A stretch of DNA of 64,000 nucleotides, taken from contig NZ_BSNQ01000009.1 in the NCBI RefSeq assembly GCF_030160075.1, positions 1,041,605 through 1,105,604 on the forward strand, in the 5' to 3' direction. The stretch comes from Dyella lipolytica. GTDB lineage: Bacteria > Pseudomonadota > Gammaproteobacteria > Xanthomonadales > Rhodanobacteraceae. The position numbers and the translations under genes are program-made. The notes below the pieces were generated by a model. The model saw nothing but the letters and a program-made list of their open reading frames with translations, was not told the DNA's origin and searched no databases. Each line of letters begins with the position of its first letter. The first letter of the stretch is position 1. This document shows positions 23,320-32,375 of the stretch, piece after piece.

Positions 23320-24153
23320 ATGACTTACAACTTTGCTTTTCTCGATGAAGACACCAAGCGCATGCTGCGCCGCTCGCTGCTGAAAGCCGTGGCGATACCT
23401 GGTTATCAGGTGCCGTTCGGTAGCCGCGAAATGCCGTTGCCTTACGGCTGGGGCACCGGCGGTATCCAGGTGACCGCCGCCTTGCTCGGGCCTGACGATG
23501 TGCTCAAGGTGATCGACCAGGGTGCGGACGACACCACCAATGCGGTGAATATCCGCCGCTTTTTCGCCCGCGTCGCCGGCGTGGCGACCACCGAGCACAC
23601 GGCCGAAGCCACGCTGATCCAGACCCGTCACCGCATTCCTGAAACATCGTTGCGGGAAGATCAGATTTTAGTGTTTCAGGTACCCGAGCCCGAACCCCTG
23701 CGCACGCTGGAACCGCGCGAAGCCGAGACGCGGACCCTGCACGCACTGGCCGATTACGGACTTATGCATGTGAAGTTGTACGAAGACATCGCCCAGTACG
23801 GGCACATCGCTACCAGTTATGACTACCCGGTACTGGTCGACGGCCGGTTTCTCACCTCGCCGTCGCCGATTCCGAAATTCGACAATCCCAAGCTGGATCG
23901 TTCGCCCGCGTTGATGCTGTTCGGTGCCGGTCGCGAAAAGCGGCTCTATGCCATCCCGCCGTATACGCACGTGGAAAGCCTGGCCTTCGACGATCATCCG
24001 TTCGAGATTCAGTGCTGGGAGCACCGGTGCGAACTGTGCGGCTCGGGCGAAAGCTATCTGGACGAAGTGGTGGTGGACGATCAGGGCACGCGCATGTTCG
24101 TCTGCTCCGACACCGATTTCTGCGGCAGCCGTCGCACGGAGGCGCAGGCATGA
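23320..24153 (+). CDS. phnJ: C-P lyase catalytic subunit PhnJ (radical SAM)
   Basis: Radical-SAM enzyme that breaks the carbon-phosphorus bond of ribosyl methylphosphonate. The 277 residues start MTYNFAFLDEDTKR at 23320. The frame upstream is repeat DNA and is rejected. Cys237, Cys240, Cys262 and Cys268 form the family set CELC...CSDTDFC. The first three hold the 4Fe-4S cluster and the last is the thiyl-radical Cys, with spacing identical to the Escherichia coli enzyme (241, 244, 266, 272). GYQVPFGSREMPLPYGWGTGG (in segments) is the conserved substrate region. The ribosome binding site is weak because the spacer was replaced by repeat sequence. Confidence 0.96.
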   Translation: MTYNFAFLDEDTKRMLRRSLLKAVAIPGYQVPFGSREMPLPYGWGTGGIQVTAALLGPDDVLKVIDQGADDTTNAVNIRRFFARVAGVATTEHTAEATLIQTRHRIPETSLREDQILVFQVPEPEPLRTLEPREAETRTLHALADYGLMHVKLYEDIAQYGHIATSYDYPVLVDGRFLTSPSPIPKFDNPKLDRSPALMLFGAGREKRLYAIPPYTHVESLAFDDHPFEIQCWEHRCELCGSGESYLDEVVVDDQGTRMFVCSDTDFCGSRRTEAQA

Positions 24154-24175
24154 GCATGATGCGTGCTTCCTTGAT

Positions 24176-24253
24176 CGTCGTCCCGGCGAATGCCGGGACC
24201 CAGCGCCTTGAGCGCGTCAAAGACACTGGACCCCGGCATTCGCCGGGGCGACG
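24176..24253. repeat. 28-bp imperfect inverted repeat between phnJ and phnK
   Basis: Arms 24176-24203 and 24226-24253 match at 25 of 28 positions. The inner core tcccggcgaatgccggga is itself palindromic. It is of a different family from the repeats in phnH and after phnI. It ends 30 bases before the phnK start. Confidence 0.85.
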
Positions 24254-24283
24254 GGTTTTCCGCACGCATTCATCGAGGTTCGC

Positions 24284-25054
24284 ATGAGCGCGCTGCTGCA
24301 AGTACGCGGACTGAGCCAGCACTATGGACAGCGCGTCGGTTGCGAGGATGTGAGTTTCGATCTGCATCCGGGCGAGCTGTTGTGCGTCGTCGGCGAATCG
24401 GGCTCGGGTAAATCGACCCTGCTCAACACCGTTGCCGCGCAGTTGGCACCTAGCGCAGGCTCCGTGCGTTATCGCCAACGCAATGGCGCGTGGCTGGAGC
24501 TCGGCACGCTGAGCGAAGCGGATCGCCGCCGCCTCGCACGCGAGGAGTGGGGTTTCGTCACGCAGAATCCGCGCGATGGACTGCGCCTCAACGTGAGTGC
24601 CGGCGCCAACGTCGCCGAACGGCTGATGGCGCTGGGCATGCGCAATTACAGCCAACTGCGCGGTATCGCCCGCAGCTGGCTGGAGCGGGTGGAGATCGAT
24701 GCCGCGCGCATCGACGATGCACCCACCGGCTTTTCCGGCGGCATGCAACAGCGCTTGCAGATTGCGCGCACGCTGGTGACGCAACCGCGCTTGGTGTTTA
24801 TGGACGAACCCACCGCCGGCCTCGACGTATCCGTGCAGGCGCGCATTCTGGATCTGCTGCGGCGACTCGTGAACGAACTGGGCCTGGCCGCGGTGATGGT
24901 GACGCACGATCTCGCCGTGGCGCGCCTGCTCGCCGCGCGCACGATGGTGATGCAGGGTGGCCGCGTGGTCGAAACCGGTCTCACCGATCAGATCCTCGAC
25001 GACCCGCAACATCCGTACACGCAATTGCTCGTTTCTTCGGTACTGACGACATGA
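24284..25054 (+). CDS. phnK: C-P lyase ATP-binding subunit PhnK
   Basis: ABC-type ATPase that docks on the PhnGHIJ core; despite its ancestry it is not a transporter component. The 256 residues have the Walker A motif GESGSGKST (37-45), the Q-loop TQNPRDGLRL, the signature FSGGMQQRLQIAR, the Walker B LVFMDEPTAGLD and the H-loop VTHDLAV. The ATG at 24284 follows a gaggtt ribosome binding site. It overlaps phnL by ATGA. Confidence 0.95.
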   Translation: MSALLQVRGLSQHYGQRVGCEDVSFDLHPGELLCVVGESGSGKSTLLNTVAAQLAPSAGSVRYRQRNGAWLELGTLSEADRRRLAREEWGFVTQNPRDGLRLNVSAGANVAERLMALGMRNYSQLRGIARSWLERVEIDAARIDDAPTGFSGGMQQRLQIARTLVTQPRLVFMDEPTAGLDVSVQARILDLLRRLVNELGLAAVMVTHDLAVARLLAARTMVMQGGRVVETGLTDQILDDPQHPYTQLLVSSVLTT

Positions 25055-25752
25055 CCGCGACCCTGATGCTTGAATTGCGGGACCTCAGCAAGTCCTTTGA
25101 ATTGCACCATCAGCATGGCGCGCGCCTGAATGTGCTGCGCGGTCTCGATCTGCGTTTGCATGCGGGCGAATGCGTGGTGCTTTCCGGTCCGTCCGGCGCG
25201 GGCAAGAGCACCTTGTTGCGCGTGATCTATGCGAATTACCGGCCGAGCTTCGGTGCGGTGCATGTGCGGCATGCGGAGCGTTGGCTCGATCTCGCCAAGG
25301 CCACGCCGCATGAAGTGCTGGACGTTCGCCGCCGCACCTTGGGTTACGTGAGCCAGTTTCTGCGCGTGATTCCGCGCGTGCCGACCTTGGATATCGTGGC
25401 CGAGCCGCTGTTGCAGATGGGCACGGATCCGCACGAAGCGCGACAGCGCGCGGCCGATCTTCTGCGTCGCTTGAACGTGCCGGAACGCCTGTGGCAGTTG
25501 CCACCGGGCACTTTCTCCGGTGGCGAGCAGCAACGCGTGAATATCGCGCGCGGCCTGATCGTGCCGCGTCCGGTGTTGTTGCTGGACGAACCGACCGCCT
25601 CGCTCGACGCCGACAATCGTGTCGTCGTGGCGGAGCTGCTGGCCGAAGCGCGCGCTGCCGGTTCCGCGGTGCTCGGCATTTTTCATGACGAGGATATGCG
25701 CGAACGCGTCGCCACGCGCCTGTTCCCGATGCAAGCCCTTGAAGCCGCCTGA
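25051..25752 (+). CDS. phnL: C-P lyase ATP-binding subunit PhnL
   Basis: Second ABC-type ATPase of the pathway, needed with PhnGHI for making the ribosyl phosphonate triphosphate. The start ATG at 25051 overlaps the phnK stop. The longer open frame upstream (from 24490) lies inside phnK and is spurious. The 233 residues carry Walker A GPSGAGKST (46-54), YVSQFLRVIPRV at the Q-loop, the signature FSGGEQQRVNIARGL and the Walker B VLLLDEPTASLDADNR. The short C-terminus ending near FHDEDMRERVATR is typical of PhnL. Confidence 0.95.
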   Translation: MTATLMLELRDLSKSFELHHQHGARLNVLRGLDLRLHAGECVVLSGPSGAGKSTLLRVIYANYRPSFGAVHVRHAERWLDLAKATPHEVLDVRRRTLGYVSQFLRVIPRVPTLDIVAEPLLQMGTDPHEARQRAADLLRRLNVPERLWQLPPGTFSGGEQQRVNIARGLIVPRPVLLLDEPTASLDADNRVVVAELLAEARAAGSAVLGIFHDEDMRERVATRLFPMQALEAA

Positions 25753-25776
25753 CCTTATCGTTGTTGACCCGCTGAG

Positions 25777-26925
25777 ATGACCATGAACGATTTAGCTTTG
25801 ACCAATGCGCGCATCGTGCTCGACGACGGCGTACTGCACGGCACTCTTATCGCCCGCAACGGCGTGATCCGACTGGTGGAGGAAGGCTCGACCCAGGCGC
25901 CGGGTGCGATCGATTGCGAGGGCGATTACATCGTTCCTGGCCTGGTCGAATTGCACACCGACAACCTGGAAAAACACCTGATGCCGCGCGCCGGCGTGAT
26001 CTGGCCTTCGCTGCCCGCGGTGCTCACGCACGATGCGCAGATCGTGGCGGCCGGCATCACGACGGTGTTCGACGCGCTGTCGGTGGGCGATCTGGAAGAA
26101 GAAAGTGTGCGCATCGAAACCTTGCGCAGCACCTACGATGCGATTCTCGAAGGTCAGGCCAGCGGCGCATTGCGTGCCGATCACTGGATCCATCTGCGTT
26201 GCGAACTGGCGTATCCGCGCTTGCTCGAAGCGCTGGAGCCACTGATGGATCACGGCAGCGTGCGCCTGCTTTCGCTGATGGATCACACGCCGGGTCAGCG
26301 CCAGTACCGCGATCTGCAGCAATATCGCAAGTACTACAGCAAGAACCATATGAGCTGGACCGAAGACGAATTCGCCGACGTGGTGAAGCGCCGCACCGAG
26401 CAGCAGGCCAAATACAGCGACTTGCACGAGAAAGCCGTACTCACCATGTCACATGGCCGAAATATGATCCTGGCCAGCCATGACGACACGGATGCGCAAC
26501 AGGTAGACCATGCAAAACGCCTCGGCGTGACTATTTCGGAATTTCCCACGACGCAGGAAGCCGCCGATGCCGCACACGGGCACGGGCTGACGACGGTGAT
26601 GGGCGCTCCCAATGTAGTGCGTGGCGGATCGCACTCGGGCAATGTCGCTGCCTTGGATCTGGCGCGCACCGATCGTCTCGATATGTTGTCGTCCGATTAC
26701 GTGCCGGCCAGCTTGCTGCATGGGGCGTTTATGTTGCACTCGCAAGCGGGTTGGTCGATGCCGCGCGCCATGGCCACGGTAAGCAAGAATCCCGCGAAAG
26801 CGCTGGGTTTCGACGATCGCGGCCAACTCAAGGCCGGCATGCGCGCCGACATCGTGCGCATGCGAACCGTGGATGGTCTGCCCATCGTGCGCAACGTGTG
26901 GGTGAACGGGCAACGTTCGTTCTGA
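25777..26925 (+). CDS. phnM: Ribosyl triphosphate phosphonate hydrolase PhnM
   Basis: Amidohydrolase-superfamily enzyme that removes pyrophosphate from ribosyl-1-phosphonate-5-triphosphate. The 382 residues begin at ATG 25777 (a second in-frame ATG is at 25783). Metal ligands appear in PGLVELHTDNLEKH (His60 and His67), SHGRNMILASHDDTDAQQV and SSDYVPASLLHGAF, all in family order. It ends the rightward operon. A small GC hairpin follows, and no PhnN, PhnO or PhnP gene comes after; phnN is in the opposite operon. Confidence 0.96.
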   Translation: MTMNDLALTNARIVLDDGVLHGTLIARNGVIRLVEEGSTQAPGAIDCEGDYIVPGLVELHTDNLEKHLMPRAGVIWPSLPAVLTHDAQIVAAGITTVFDALSVGDLEEESVRIETLRSTYDAILEGQASGALRADHWIHLRCELAYPRLLEALEPLMDHGSVRLLSLMDHTPGQRQYRDLQQYRKYYSKNHMSWTEDEFADVVKRRTEQQAKYSDLHEKAVLTMSHGRNMILASHDDTDAQQVDHAKRLGVTISEFPTTQEAADAAHGHGLTTVMGAPNVVRGGSHSGNVAALDLARTDRLDMLSSDYVPASLLHGAFMLHSQAGWSMPRAMATVSKNPAKALGFDDRGQLKAGMRADIVRMRTVDGLPIVRNVWVNGQRSF

Positions 26926-26934
26926 TCGGTCGTT

Positions 26935-26954
26935 CGCGGCACGGCGGTGCCGCG
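26935..26954 (+). terminator. Possible terminator of the phn operon
   Basis: An 8-bp stem cgcggcac / gtgccgcg with a 4-nt loop starts 10 bases after the phnM stop and is followed by a pyrimidine-rich stretch (agtcttcctttc), not a pure T-run. Confidence 0.4.
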
Positions 26955-26987
26955 AGTCTTCCTTTCTGCCTGCCAACAGAACACCTC

Positions 26988-27110
26988 GTTAGACAAGTGA
27001 TCGCCACGAAGCGGCGAGAGATCTTGCGCGATAACGGTTTAGTTTCAGCGCTTCGCATGGCCAGGGCGGCGCGTCGTCTCGACATCCCGCTAGACAGGTC
27101 GGTCTAGACA
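26988..27110. promoter_or_regulatory. Cluster of PhnF-like half-sites upstream of the TonB receptor
   Basis: gttagaca at 26988, ctagaca at 27090 and gtctagaca at 27102 repeat the half-site of the phnF-phnG operator (ctagaca). The last contains gtctagac, an exact match to the HutC-type consensus GTMTAKAC. The 26926-27429 spacer otherwise holds one small possible reading frame. Confidence 0.5.
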
Positions 27111-27261
27111 AGCAGTCGTAGATGTCGCCTTCACGAAGGCAACACGCAATCCCCGCACAACGTTCGTGCAACTAGCGCCAGGTGAAATGGAACGTGCCGT
27201 CATTCGCAGAGCGTACCTAGGGGGCACGCCTGCACATTTCCAATCACCTTAAGGCTGCTCT

Positions 27262-27384
27262 ATGACCTCGCTCCGCGCTCCGCTATGCCTTGCGCCGGCC
27301 GCTGTTGTGCCGTCGCTCGCGCAAGCCCATCCCTCCGCCACTGCCTATGCCGCCAGCGACATCGCCCGCGGCGTTCGTCGCTGA
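27262..27384 (+). CDS. Possible small protein upstream of the TonB receptor (40 aa)
   Basis: A 40-codon frame starts MTSLRAPLCLAPAAVV and continues to SLAQAHPS, with a signal-peptide look, after an aagg ribosome-binding-like sequence. It ends 45 bases before the receptor start. It could be a leader peptide, a decayed secreted protein or chance in GC-rich DNA. No family recognised. Confidence 0.25.
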   Translation: MTSLRAPLCLAPAAVVPSLAQAHPSATAYAASDIARGVRR

Positions 27385-27429
27385 CGCAGCCTCGTTAAGA
27401 CATTCGCTACCGCCCATCTGGAGAGTCCC

Positions 27430-30096
27430 TTGAAGATCAATAAGATCGCATTTGCGGTGTTGACTGCGCTCGTTGCGAGCCGCGCGGCCTATGCCGTGGA
27501 TGACACCACCCCTTCCACCGCCAACGCACCTACGTCTGCCACGGCGACGACGCCCACCGCTACGTCGCCGACGGCTCCCTCGTCGGCCAATGGCGCGAAC
27601 AACGCCAACACGCTGCAGACGGTCACCGTTACGGCACAGCACACGGTCCAAGACGTGCAGGACGTGCCGATCACGATTCAGGCCTTTACCGGCGAAACCT
27701 TGCAGCAGATGAATGTCACGTCATTCAATGACCTGATCAAATACTTGCCCAACGTGACCCTCGCCGCGAACGGCCCGGGCCAGGGCAATATCTACATGCG
27801 CGGACTGAGCACCGGTTTCCTCGGTAACCAGTCGAGCGCGACCATCGCGCCATTCCCGAACGTGGCCGTCTATTTGGACGACCAGTCCATGCAGTTCCCG
27901 GCGCGCAATCTCGACATCTATATGGTCGACATGGAACGCCTCGAAGTGCTCGAAGGTCCGCAGGGTACGCTGTTTGGCGGTGGCGCCGAAGCCGGTGCCG
28001 TGCGCTACATCACCAACAAGCCGAACCTGACCAAGGTCAGCGGCAGCGCCGAAGCCAGCACCAGCGTCACTGATGGCGGCGCGCCGAGCAATTCCGCTAA
28101 TGCGGTGCTGAACCTGCCGATCATTCCCGGTACGTTCGCCGTGCGTGGCGTGATCTATAACGATCATCAGGGTGGTTACATCGACAACGTGCCGAGCACG
28201 TTTACGCGCCAGCCCACTGACGGCGGTGGTGCGATGGCTCCTTATGTGGCCGCCGGCGGTACCTCGGTGTTCAATAACTATCCCGTGGCACAGAAAAACT
28301 GGAATCCCGTCGATTACCAGGGTGCCCGCCTGTCCGCACTGTGGAAGATCAACGATAACTGGAACTTCCTGATCGCCGAGAGCTACCAGAACTTGGATGC
28401 CAACGGCCAGTCCTCGACTTACCCGGTCGGTGCGGACGGTCAAAAGCTTGGCACCGATCAGATCACCGCGTTCGTGCCGGCCTGGAATAATGACCATTTC
28501 ACCAACACCAGCTGGACGTTGAACGGCCAGATCAATGACGACCTGTCGCTGGTTTACACCGGCGGCTACACCAATCGTCGCATCAGCGAGCAGCAGGATT
28601 ACACCAATTACTCGCGCAGCGCCGGTGGCATGTATTACCAATGCACCGGCACGTCGGCAGGCTTGTCCAGCGCCGGCAAGCCGATCTGCTATTCGCCGGC
28701 CGGTTACTGGAACGACCACGTGACCAGCACGCACGAGAGCCACGAGTTGCGCCTGAGCACACCGGAAGACGATCGCCTGCGTTTCATCGGTGGCCTGTAC
28801 TACGAAGATTTCAACATCGACGACCACATGGCCTTCAATTACTTGACCATTCCGTCGTGTACACCGGGAAATCTTGCCGTCGCCCTGGGCGGTGGTGCGC
28901 CCTGCGTCGCCAACGCGCAGTCCTCACCGGGCGTCAACGTGCCCGTCGGCACGGCGTTCGGCGAAAACGCACAACGTGGCTACCGGCAGGAAGCGGCCTT
29001 CGGCTCGATGTCGTATGACATCCTCCCGAATGTCCTGACTGCGACGGTCGGCACGCGTTATTACCATTACTCCGAGTGGCAGACCGGTACCGAGTTCTAT
29101 ACCACCACGGCCCAGGTGAACGTCCCCAACGGCACCTACGTGGGCGACGACACGGCGATGAACTACCACAAGTCGTATCACGGCTTTAAGAGCCGTGCGA
29201 ACCTGCAGTGGCATATCGCGCCGGACATGATGGTGTATTACACCTTCTCGCAAGGCTTCCGTCCGGGTGGCTTCAACCGCACGACCTCGGGTGTGGCGAA
29301 ACTCGATGGCGAGCCGCAGTACCAGAAGCCGATCAGCTACGCGCCTGACACGCTGACGAACAACGAAATCGGCTTCAAAGGTACGTTCCTCGACGACCGC
29401 GTGCTGCTAAACGCCTCGCTGTATGACATGCGGTGGGACAACGTGCAGATGCAGTTCTTCAACCCGTTGGTGCTAGGTAACACCACCTTCGCGGTCAATG
29501 GTCCGAACTACAAGGTGGATGGCCTGGAGCTGCAATTCCAGGGACGCATCACCGATGGCCTGACCCTTATCGGCTCGGGTTCGCTCAATCATGCCAAGCA
29601 GACCAACTCGCCGTGCCTGGTCAACAATATTCCGGGGTCGGCCGGCTACAACTCCTGCATCGTCCAAACCGGAGCCGCCGGCGCCGTGACGTCGTTCGCC
29701 AATCCGTTCGGCGTAGAGGGCAGCACGCCGGCATTCTCGCCTCGTTCGCAGTTCAATCTGCGCCTGCGTTACGACTGGATGTTCGCTGGCGGCTACAACG
29801 CCTTCTGGCAGATCGGCGCAAATCGTACGGGCTCGATGTACAACCAGCCGGCAACCTATCCGAGCGGCGCGGGCGTGACGAATGTCACCACGGTGGAACT
29901 GCGTTACCTGCAGGCCGGTTACACCACCTACGACGCGTCGGTCGGCGTGGCGAAGGACAACTGGAACGTGTCGCTTTACGGCACCAACCTGGGCAACAGC
30001 CACGCTAGCGTGTTTACGTCCTCGGCTCAGTTCATCGAATCGCAAGTACCGATCCGTCCGCGCGTGCTGGGCGTGAAGCTGGGCTTCAAGTTCTAA
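27430..30096 (+). CDS. TonB-dependent outer membrane receptor
   Basis: Outer membrane beta-barrel that takes up a substrate using energy from TonB-ExbB-ExbD. The start is a TTG at 27430 after ggag; it is chosen because MKINKIAFAVLTALVASRAAYA is then a proper signal peptide (cleavage after AYA). A Thr/Ala/Pro-rich spacer leads to the TonB-box-like LQTVTVTAQ. A plug domain follows (VQDVPITIQAFTGETLQQ, MRGLSTG, LEVLEGPQGTLFG), then a barrel that ends in the family's terminal Phe (VKLGFKF). It has 888 residues. The position after phnM, with PhnF-like sites upstream, suggests but does not prove a phosphonate-type substrate. Confidence 0.93.
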   Translation: MKINKIAFAVLTALVASRAAYAVDDTTPSTANAPTSATATTPTATSPTAPSSANGANNANTLQTVTVTAQHTVQDVQDVPITIQAFTGETLQQMNVTSFNDLIKYLPNVTLAANGPGQGNIYMRGLSTGFLGNQSSATIAPFPNVAVYLDDQSMQFPARNLDIYMVDMERLEVLEGPQGTLFGGGAEAGAVRYITNKPNLTKVSGSAEASTSVTDGGAPSNSANAVLNLPIIPGTFAVRGVIYNDHQGGYIDNVPSTFTRQPTDGGGAMAPYVAAGGTSVFNNYPVAQKNWNPVDYQGARLSALWKINDNWNFLIAESYQNLDANGQSSTYPVGADGQKLGTDQITAFVPAWNNDHFTNTSWTLNGQINDDLSLVYTGGYTNRRISEQQDYTNYSRSAGGMYYQCTGTSAGLSSAGKPICYSPAGYWNDHVTSTHESHELRLSTPEDDRLRFIGGLYYEDFNIDDHMAFNYLTIPSCTPGNLAVALGGGAPCVANAQSSPGVNVPVGTAFGENAQRGYRQEAAFGSMSYDILPNVLTATVGTRYYHYSEWQTGTEFYTTTAQVNVPNGTYVGDDTAMNYHKSYHGFKSRANLQWHIAPDMMVYYTFSQGFRPGGFNRTTSGVAKLDGEPQYQKPISYAPDTLTNNEIGFKGTFLDDRVLLNASLYDMRWDNVQMQFFNPLVLGNTTFAVNGPNYKVDGLELQFQGRITDGLTLIGSGSLNHAKQTNSPCLVNNIPGSAGYNSCIVQTGAAGAVTSFANPFGVEGSTPAFSPRSQFNLRLRYDWMFAGGYNAFWQIGANRTGSMYNQPATYPSGAGVTNVTTVELRYLQAGYTTYDASVGVAKDNWNVSLYGTNLGNSHASVFTSSAQFIESQVPIRPRVLGVKLGFKF

Positions 30097-30130
30097 GCGG
30101 CCAACCTGGCGCGAAGTCGATGCACATAGA

Positions 30131-30163
30131 ATGGGGCGGGCGACAAGCCCGCCCCCATTTTTT
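30131..30163 (+). terminator. Rho-independent terminator after the TonB receptor
   Basis: A 9-bp GC stem (30133-30141 with 30147-30155), 5-nt loop, then a run of six T. It lies 20 bases before the sulfotransferase start, so that gene depends on readthrough or its own promoter. Confidence 0.88.
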
Positions 30164-30183
30164 GATGGTTTTCTCTTATTCCC

Positions 30184-32193
30184 ATGAACGCTACGGCCAC
30201 CGACCCGACCCTCTCGCCGCTGGAGCTTGAAGTTCAGCGCATCCGCCAGCTGCATGCGGACGGGCAACATGCGCACGCCTTGCAGGCAGCCCAGACGTTG
30301 TTGGCCGAGGTACCCGACGATGTCGATGCGCTCTATCTTGTCGCCCGCAGCCAGCGTTACCTGGGACAGATCGACGCCGCGTTGCAAACGCTCGCGCGCT
30401 TGGAACAGCAACGTCCTCATTACAGTCGTGTGCACGAGGAGCGCGGTCACTGTTACGTGGTGATGCGCGATGCGCCGCGTGCGATCGACGCGCTGCTGCA
30501 TGCAGTCAACATCAACCCGGCACTGCCTTCGAGCTGGAACCTTCTCGAAGGTCTTTACCGCATGACGGGCGATACCGCCAACGCGGCGACCGCTGCCTCG
30601 CATGTAGCCACGCTCAAGCGCTTGGCGCCCGAGATCGTGCGCGCGACCAGCCATTTCTCGGATGGCGAATTCGACCCGGCCGAACAAATCATCCGCGCCT
30701 ATCTGCTCAAAGCCGGCAACGATGTCGAGGCAATGCGCCTGCTCGCCCGCATCGGCCTGGCGCGCGACGTGCTCGACGATGCCGAAATACTGCTCGAAGC
30801 CGTGTTGAAGATCGCCCCGGATTTTCGCGCGGCACGCTACGACTATGCCTGCGTACTGCTCGAGCGGCACTTGTACAAGCGCGCCTGCGAGGAGACCGAG
30901 AAGCTGCTGGCCGTCGATCCCCGGCATCTCGATTACCGCGCGCTTTACGCCAGCGCGAACGTCGGCCTTGGCGAACATGAGCGCGCAATCGCGCTATATC
31001 GAGAACTTCTGCGCGATGCGCCCGGCGCGGCCGATCTGCATCTGTCACTCGCGCATTCGCTGAAAACGCAGGGACGGACAGCGGAATCGATCGAGGCTTA
31101 TCGCGCCGCAGCTGCGGCTCGGGCTGATTTCGGCGACGCTTACTGGAGCCTGGCGAATCTCAAAACCTATCGCTTCACCGACGAAGAAATCGCCCGCATG
31201 CGCGCCGCGGAAGCGGCGCCGTCCACGCAGACCGTCGATCGCTATCACTTGAGTTTCGCACTCGGCAAAGCGTTGGAAGATCGCAGCGAGTACGCCGAGT
31301 CGTGGCGCTATTACAGCCAGGGCAATGCGCTCAAACGATCCGAGAGCCGCTATCGCCCCGAGATCATCGAAACCAACACGCACCGACAGATCGACGTGTG
31401 TACGCGCGAGTTCTTCGCCAGCCGCGACGGCGTGGGCGACCCGCGTCCCGATCCGATTTTTATCGTCGGCCTGCCGCGCGCCGGTTCCACGCTGATCGAA
31501 CAGATTCTGGCCTCCCACTCGCGCGTGGAAGGCACGCATGAGCTGGGCGAGATTCCACGCATGGTGCTCGACCTGCAGGGTCGGCAGCCGGACCTGGATG
31601 ACCCGCGTTATCCGGGTGTGCTGGCCGAGCTCGCGCATGGGGATTTTCTAAGGCTCGGCGAAAAGTACGTGAGCGAGACCCGCATCTATCGCGGCAACAA
31701 ACCGTACTTCATCGACAAGATGCCGAATAACTTCCGGCATATCGGCTTGATCCATCTGATGCTGCCCAACGCGAAGATCATCGATGCACGACGCGAGCCG
31801 ATCGCGTGCTGCTTCAGCAATCTGAAACAGCTCTTCGCCACCGGCCAGGAATTCACCTATAGCGTCGAGGACATTGCGCGTTACTACCGGACGTATCTCG
31901 ATGTAATGCAGCACTGGGATGAAGTGCTGCCGGGTCGCGTGCTGCGTGTCCATCATGAGGACGTAGTCGACGATCTCGAGAGCAATGTGCGGCGAATTCT
32001 CGATTTCTGCGGGCTGGACTTCGAACCATCCTGCCTCGAGTTCTACAAGACCGCGCGCAGCGTGCGCACCGCTAGCTCCGAACAGGTCCGCCAACCGATC
32101 TTCCGCGACGGCCTCGATCAGTGGACGAAATTCGAGCCCTGGCTGGGTCCGCTCAAGGATGCGCTCGGTGACGCGCTAGTACGTTATCGCTAG
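30184..32193 (+). CDS. TPR-domain sulfotransferase
   Basis: Fusion of N-terminal tetratricopeptide repeats (about residues 15-340; e.g. DDVDALYLVARSQRYLGQID, ERAIALYRELLRDAPGAADLH) with a C-terminal sulfotransferase domain. The PAPS 5'-phosphosulfate loop is FIVGLPRAGSTLIEQIL (426-442). HELGEIPRM, YFIDKMPNNFRHIGLI and DARREPIACCFSNL follow as in Sulfotransfer_3 proteins, and the 3'-phosphate site would be the last of these. No signal peptide, so cytoplasmic; 669 residues. Genes of this type commonly sit after TonB receptors in xanthomonads and sphingomonads; the acceptor molecule is unknown. Confidence 0.9.
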   Translation: MNATATDPTLSPLELEVQRIRQLHADGQHAHALQAAQTLLAEVPDDVDALYLVARSQRYLGQIDAALQTLARLEQQRPHYSRVHEERGHCYVVMRDAPRAIDALLHAVNINPALPSSWNLLEGLYRMTGDTANAATAASHVATLKRLAPEIVRATSHFSDGEFDPAEQIIRAYLLKAGNDVEAMRLLARIGLARDVLDDAEILLEAVLKIAPDFRAARYDYACVLLERHLYKRACEETEKLLAVDPRHLDYRALYASANVGLGEHERAIALYRELLRDAPGAADLHLSLAHSLKTQGRTAESIEAYRAAAAARADFGDAYWSLANLKTYRFTDEEIARMRAAEAAPSTQTVDRYHLSFALGKALEDRSEYAESWRYYSQGNALKRSESRYRPEIIETNTHRQIDVCTREFFASRDGVGDPRPDPIFIVGLPRAGSTLIEQILASHSRVEGTHELGEIPRMVLDLQGRQPDLDDPRYPGVLAELAHGDFLRLGEKYVSETRIYRGNKPYFIDKMPNNFRHIGLIHLMLPNAKIIDARREPIACCFSNLKQLFATGQEFTYSVEDIARYYRTYLDVMQHWDEVLPGRVLRVHHEDVVDDLESNVRRILDFCGLDFEPSCLEFYKTARSVRTASSEQVRQPIFRDGLDQWTKFEPWLGPLKDALGDALVRYR

Positions 32194-32242
32194 ACCGGGT
32201 CGACTTTCCCCGGAACAGATTTTCGATATACCCCCTCCGCTG

Positions 32243-32292
32243 CCGCGTCGCCATTTCTGTGTTGTTTGAAATGGCGACGCGGCTTTTTTTCT
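32243..32292 (+). terminator. Rho-independent terminator after the sulfotransferase gene
   Basis: A 14-bp perfect stem (32243-32256 with 32269-32282) with a 12-nt loop is followed by c and eight T. Confidence 0.92.
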
Positions 32293-32375
32293 TGCTCATC
32301 ATCGACTTAGTCGCCAGACCAAGCTCTCGCCGGCTAGCGCGGCCGGTACCGGCGATGCCCCCAGCCCTTGTAAAC

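Noticed and set aside
23852..25024. 390-codon minus-strand frame over phnJ and phnK
   Set aside because: Antisense shadow of two strongly supported genes, and it runs through the palindromic repeat.
29473..30978. Long minus-strand open frame (501 codons) over the TonB receptor end and the sulfotransferase start
   Set aside because: It crosses two well-supported genes and the terminator between them on the opposite strand. It is an effect of high GC codon use, with low-complexity His/Arg-rich translation.
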